DNA of 9,134 nt from Pseudomonadota bacterium (GTDB lineage: Bacteria > Pseudomonadota > Gammaproteobacteria > Enterobacterales > Succinivibrionaceae), in NCBI GenBank assembly GCA_023460615.1, contig JAEWPL010000223.1:1-9134 (forward strand), read 5' to 3'. Within the stretch, counting starts at the first letter, position 1. Every line of letters starts with the position of its first letter. The notes below the pieces were generated by a model, which was given only the letters and a program-made list of their open reading frames with translations, had not been told where the DNA came from and did no database searches. Position numbers and translations under genes: made by a program. Positions 6,498 to 9,134 of this stretch are shown one piece after another.

Positions 6498-8332
6498 GCT
6501 ATTAACCTCTTGGTAATTTCTTCAGCAGAGCCTGCGTTTCTTAATTTATTTGCAAAGCCAGGTTCACTTAACATTAAGGATAGATTTTTAAGTAAATTCA
6601 TATGTGATTTACCATCATCTGGAGTTGCGATTAAAAATATTAAATCACATGGTTTTTTATCTAGAGATCCGCAATCAATAGGAGTCTTTAAGGTAGCTAT
6701 AGCTAAGGAGCTTCTATTTACAAAATCACCTCTAGTATGTGGAATCGCAATTCCATGAGCAATTCCAGGTGGAGTTAGGCTCATTTTGTTGTGTAAAGAT
6801 TCTAAAAAATCAGTTTTTGAGTTAATTGCTCTAACGTTGTGTAAACGCTCAGTTAAGATATTGATGATTTCTTTTAGATCGTTAGATGGTAAATCGTGAA
6901 TAACGCATTTCTCATCAATAGCATATCTTACAGAGTTTTGCTTTTTTCTTGGATTGTTGTTTTCGGTATCGTAGGTAAAGTTTGAAATATTATTTAAGAT
7001 ATTTTCAAAAAAACTACCATGCAATTTGTAATAAATAAAATAAATTGCACTAGCACAGATACTACCCACAAAGATAATTACAGTACAAAATGCTAAGTAA
7101 TTTTCAGAACCTTCATAAGGAACATCGTAAAGATCTGTTCCTGATAAAGAGAAACTGATACCTGAGATTAGTACGATAAATAAAGCACCTAGTTTTGCAC
7201 TGATAGTTTGAATGGAAAAGGTTGTACAGTCTGCTCTAAGTCCAAATTTAAATTCACTATAGTCTACACAGTCTGAGGTCATAACAGTGGTGGAAACAAG
7301 GGATAGTGATAGACCAACGCCACATAAAGCAACTAAGATATTATAAGCAAGAAAGGTAAGGCTTTGTGTTACAACTAGTAGATAGAGAACTACTGAAGCT
7401 ATAGCTGGTAATGCAATGGAGGCAACATAGACTATTCTTCTTGAAGATAATTTAGTTAAAAAGCTAAATGCAAAATAGGTTAAAAACATTCCTAGAACCC
7501 AAGGGGCTTGTAGTACCCAATAAGGAGTGTTTTTTACATCGAAATCAGTGATGTTTTGTAAAAAGATGTCATATTCACTTACAAAAGTGTTAAAACAAAT
7601 TTGTTGAAATAAGGACAATACAAAAACAATCATCAATTGATCATTATTAAAAAAGGATTTTAACGTTCTTTTGAAATTGATATTTTTGGGCGCTTGGTAA
7701 TTATTAGAAAAGGAGCTTGAAAAGGCTACAGCACTGATAGTTAAGCAAATAGCGCAATAAAAAAATAGCTTTTGTGCTGCGATAGTTAAATTGTTAATAA
7801 TGTCTAAATTAGGTGAAAAATAGTGGGTTGAAAGTACTAATCCTACGATAAAGCCTAAAGTAGCACAAGCTCGTGCAATCGCAGAAGCTATCTCACGAGA
7901 GAGATTACTTGCATTGAAAGTGGAGATTAAACTCCAAGAGGTAAGATCATAAAAAGAGAAACTTAACATCCAACCTAATAAAGTAAGGGTAGCTAAAAGC
8001 TCTTTTAGACCTACAGAGGTATTTGGAATGTTAAACATTAAGTAAACAAAAATAGCATTTACAAAGCTACCTACTAAGATACATACCTTATATTTATCAA
8101 AGTTGTATTTAGTACTTAAACAATCAATTAAGGTGCCGATAAAAGGCTCTTTTAGAATATCTAGCACTTTTATACCTATCATCATAGGAATGATAAAGCT
8201 AAGTGGTAGGCAAAGAACTCTAGATAAATATAAGAAATAAAAAGAGATAACAAAAACGTAAACGGCGTCTCTAGCTATAGCAAATAAAGCATAAGGAAAG
8301 CACCATTTTACGGTTAAGTTATTAGTAATCAT
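6467..8332 (-). CDS. MelB-like GPH-family cation:sugar symporter fused to a PTS EIIA (Fru/Mtl/Ntr-type) domain
   Basis: This 621-residue inner-membrane protein has two parts. Residues ~8-440 form a 12-helix major-facilitator carrier resembling the melibiose/sodium symporter MelB. Asp22, Asp58, Asp129 and Lys380 align by eye with MelB Asp19, Asp55, Asp124 and Lys377. MelB Asp59 is replaced by Glu62 (LKEP). The family stretch SDCVDYSEFKFGLR (353-366) is clear. After a polar linker (~445-468), residues ~470-612 form a PTS EIIA type-2 domain. Phospho-acceptor His532 lies in GIAIPHTR, and the second conserved His577 is in DDGKSH. LacS-type carriers carry an unrelated EIIA-Glc domain. PTS-dependent control of transport is inferred and the substrate is unknown. 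The ATG at 8332 follows an in-frame TAA, has no Shine-Dalgarno, and lies about 40 nt from the predicted transcription start. The gene follows glmS on the same strand. Confidence 0.88.
   Translation of the reverse strand: MITNNLTVKWCFPYALFAIARDAVYVFVISFYFLYLSRVLCLPLSFIIPMMIGIKVLDILKEPFIGTLIDCLSTKYNFDKYKVCILVGSFVNAIFVYLMFNIPNTSVGLKELLATLTLLGWMLSFSFYDLTSWSLISTFNASNLSREIASAIARACATLGFIVGLVLSTHYFSPNLDIINNLTIAAQKLFFYCAICLTISAVAFSSSFSNNYQAPKNINFKRTLKSFFNNDQLMIVFVLSLFQQICFNTFVSEYDIFLQNITDFDVKNTPYWVLQAPWVLGMFLTYFAFSFLTKLSSRRIVYVASIALPAIASVVLYLLVVTQSLTFLAYNILVALCGVGLSLSLVSTTVMTSDCVDYSEFKFGLRADCTTFSIQTISAKLGALFIVLISGISFSLSGTDLYDVPYEGSENYLAFCTVIIFVGSICASAIYFIYYKLHGSFFENILNNISNFTYDTENNNPRKKQNSVRYAIDEKCVIHDLPSNDLKEIINILTERLHNVRAINSKTDFLESLHNKMSLTPPGIAHGIAIPHTRGDFVNRSSLAIATLKTPIDCGSLDKKPCDLIFLIATPDDGKSHMNLLKNLSLMLSEPGFANKLRNAGSAEEITKRLIACEKNLFSYS
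6506..6510 (-). promoter_or_regulatory. ribosome-binding site for the ModA-like gene, inside the symporter coding region
   Basis: The minus strand reads AGAGG, 8 nt before the ATG at 6497. It lies within the last codons of the symporter-EIIA gene. This fixes the start of the secreted protein and implies translation from the same mRNA, with initiation while ribosomes are still reading the upstream frame. Confidence 0.7.
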
Positions 8333-8376
8333 AAGCAGTTAAAAGCAATTTGTTGTTTATGTTAAAATTTGCGCAC

Positions 8377-8406
8377 ATTATAAAATAAAAAAGCTTACGC
8401 AGTCAT
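8377..8406 (-). promoter_or_regulatory. probable promoter of the symporter-EIIA operon, embedded in the glmS terminator
   Basis: On the minus strand a perfect -10 TATAAT lies at 8382-8377. ATGACT at 8406-8401 is a 4/6 match to the -35 consensus with an 18-nt spacer. Transcription would start near 8370, giving a leader of about 38 nt before the ATG at 8332. The -35 sits in the loop and start of the second arm of the glmS terminator hairpin, and the -10 lies just past the T-tract, so the two elements share bases. Confidence 0.6.
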
Positions 8407-8417
8407 ACGTAAGCTTT
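8383..8417 (-). terminator. glmS: intrinsic terminator of glmS
   Basis: A perfect 10-bp inverted repeat (AAAGCTTACG at 8390-8399 with CGTAAGCTTT at 8408-8417) encloses an 8-nt loop. On the minus strand it is followed at once by a T-rich run (TTTTTTATTTTAT, partly from the stem). It lies about 20 nt after the glmS stop. This is a textbook Rho-independent terminator in the glmS direction. On the plus strand no gene reads into it. Confidence 0.85.
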
Positions 8418-8436
8418 GTGATTATTTTTTGTGCAT

Positions 8437-9134
8437 CTATTCTACAGTTACTGATTTAGCTAAGTTTCTTGGCTGATCCACATCAGTACCATTGATCACA
8501 GCACAATGGTAAGCTAATAACTGTAGTGGAATAGTAAATAATATTGGTTGCAAGATCTCAGGACACATAGGTAAGCTTACCTTGCAAGTTTGAGGATCGT
8601 CTTTGATTAAAGTATCTTGAGTTGAGAATACATATAAACGAGCACCACGAGCGCGAACTTCCTCAATGTTTGAGATTAACTTATCAATTAAGGCGTTGTC
8701 AGGGGCAACTACAACTACAGGCATCTCTTTATCAATAAGAGCGATAGGCCCGTGCTTTAATTCACCTGCTGCATAACCCTCAGCATGGATATAACTAATT
8801 TCTTTTAGTTTTAAAGCACCTTCTAGGGCAATAGGGAACATCACACCACGACCTAAGAATAGAGTGTGTCTCTTACCTGAAAATTGACAAGCAATATCCT
8901 CAATTTCCTTATCGTAGGATAAGAACTCTTGAGCTAAAGCAGGTAGTTTTCTTACAGCTTCTAAGATTTCATGATTTTGAGTGTCACTAATAGCGTTATT
9001 TTGTCTACCAATCAGTAAAGCAAGTAATAGTAAGCTTAACAATTGAGTAGTAAAGGCTTTAGTAGAAGCAACGCCAATCTCTGCTCCTGCTTTGGTAAAT
9101 AAGGTGTAGTCGGACTCACGAACTAAGGAAGAGC
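8437..9134 (-). CDS. glmS: glucosamine-6-phosphate synthase (glutamine-hydrolysing), C-terminal part
   Basis: GlmS converts fructose-6-phosphate and glutamine to glucosamine-6-phosphate, the entry to peptidoglycan and LPS amino sugars. The window holds the last 231 of about 609 residues: the end of the first SIS (sugar isomerase) domain and the whole second one. The reading frame continues through the right edge, starting with SSLVRESDYTLF and GVASTKAFTTQL. The isomerase motifs FLGRG, ALEGALKLKEISYIHAEGY and GELKHGP are present, the last two carrying the E. coli Glu488 and His504 equivalents. The invariant tail TDVDQPRNLAKSVTVE includes the active-site lysine. The N-terminal glutaminase domain lies outside the window. 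A TTG at 9042 is internal and is not a start. Any glmS leader regulation would also lie beyond the window. Confidence 0.98.
   Translation of the reverse strand, partial: SSLVRESDYTLFTKAGAEIGVASTKAFTTQLLSLLLLALLIGRQNNAISDTQNHEILEAVRKLPALAQEFLSYDKEIEDIACQFSGKRHTLFLGRGVMFPIALEGALKLKEISYIHAEGYAAGELKHGPIALIDKEMPVVVVAPDNALIDKLISNIEEVRARGARLYVFSTQDTLIKDDPQTCKVSLPMCPEILQPILFTIPLQLLAYHCAVINGTDVDQPRNLAKSVTVE

Noticed and set aside
6510..6758. 82-codon plus-strand open frame opposite the EIIA domain
   Set aside because: It mirrors the conserved EIIA active-site region on the other strand and has no independent support.
6497..6925. C-terminal domain of the symporter as EIIA-Glc, as in LacS
   Set aside because: The motif GIAIPHTR and the following DDGKSH segment are of the EIIA type-2 (Fru/Mtl/Ntr) kind, not the beta-sandwich EIIA-Glc kind.
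8390..8430. Plus-strand terminator using the same hairpin
   Set aside because: The T-run on the plus strand is about 7 nt past the stem and no plus-strand gene reads toward it; the minus-strand geometry is ideal.
8437..9042. Stand-alone 201-residue gene starting at TTG 9042
   Set aside because: The frame continues to the right edge with typical GlmS sequence, so this is the C-terminus of glmS and not a separate SIS-domain gene.

Overview
This AT-rich window comes from a bacterial chromosome, most likely a gammaproteobacterium. RsmJ and the four-zinc-ribbon YrdD-type protein are mainly gammaproteobacterial. The block rsmB-fmt-def, divergent from yrdD-tsaC-aroE, matches the enterobacterial arrangement. 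The low GC, the heavy use of TTA and AGA codons, and the lack of dprA and smg make a host-associated anaerobe such as a Succinivibrionaceae member plausible. That family placement is only a guess.

Layout, left to right. (1) 1-2386, minus strand: a tight def-fmt-rsmB operon for initiator-tRNA formylation, N-terminal deformylation and 16S rRNA m5C967 methylation. rsmB runs off the left edge. fmt and rsmB both appear to start with TTG. (2) 2387-2479: a divergent promoter region. (3) 2480-5741, plus strand: yrdD, purE, tsaC, aroE and rsmJ. The last four are packed with gaps of 3 nt or less, or overlapping. They cover purine synthesis, tRNA t6A37 synthesis, the shikimate pathway and 16S rRNA m2G1516 methylation. 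(4) 5748-8332, minus strand, convergent with rsmJ: an accessory two-gene unit. Its first gene encodes a 621-residue MelB-like (GPH family) cation/sugar symporter with a C-terminal PTS EIIA domain of the fructose/mannitol/Ntr type. The second gene overlaps it by 31 nt and encodes a secreted, degenerate ModA-like solute-binding protein. (5) 8333-8436: a short intergenic region in which a strong intrinsic terminator for glmS overlaps a probable promoter for the symporter gene. (6) 8437-9134, minus strand: the C-terminal part of glmS, running off the right edge.

Regions 1-3 and 6 are housekeeping. The part most likely to be undescribed is the symporter-EIIA fusion with its overlapping periplasmic binding-protein gene. 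The fusion suggests a secondary transporter controlled by PTS phosphorylation. The well-known LacS-type fusions carry an unrelated EIIA-Glc domain, not the EIIA type seen here. No mobile element, tRNA, rRNA or CRISPR array was seen.
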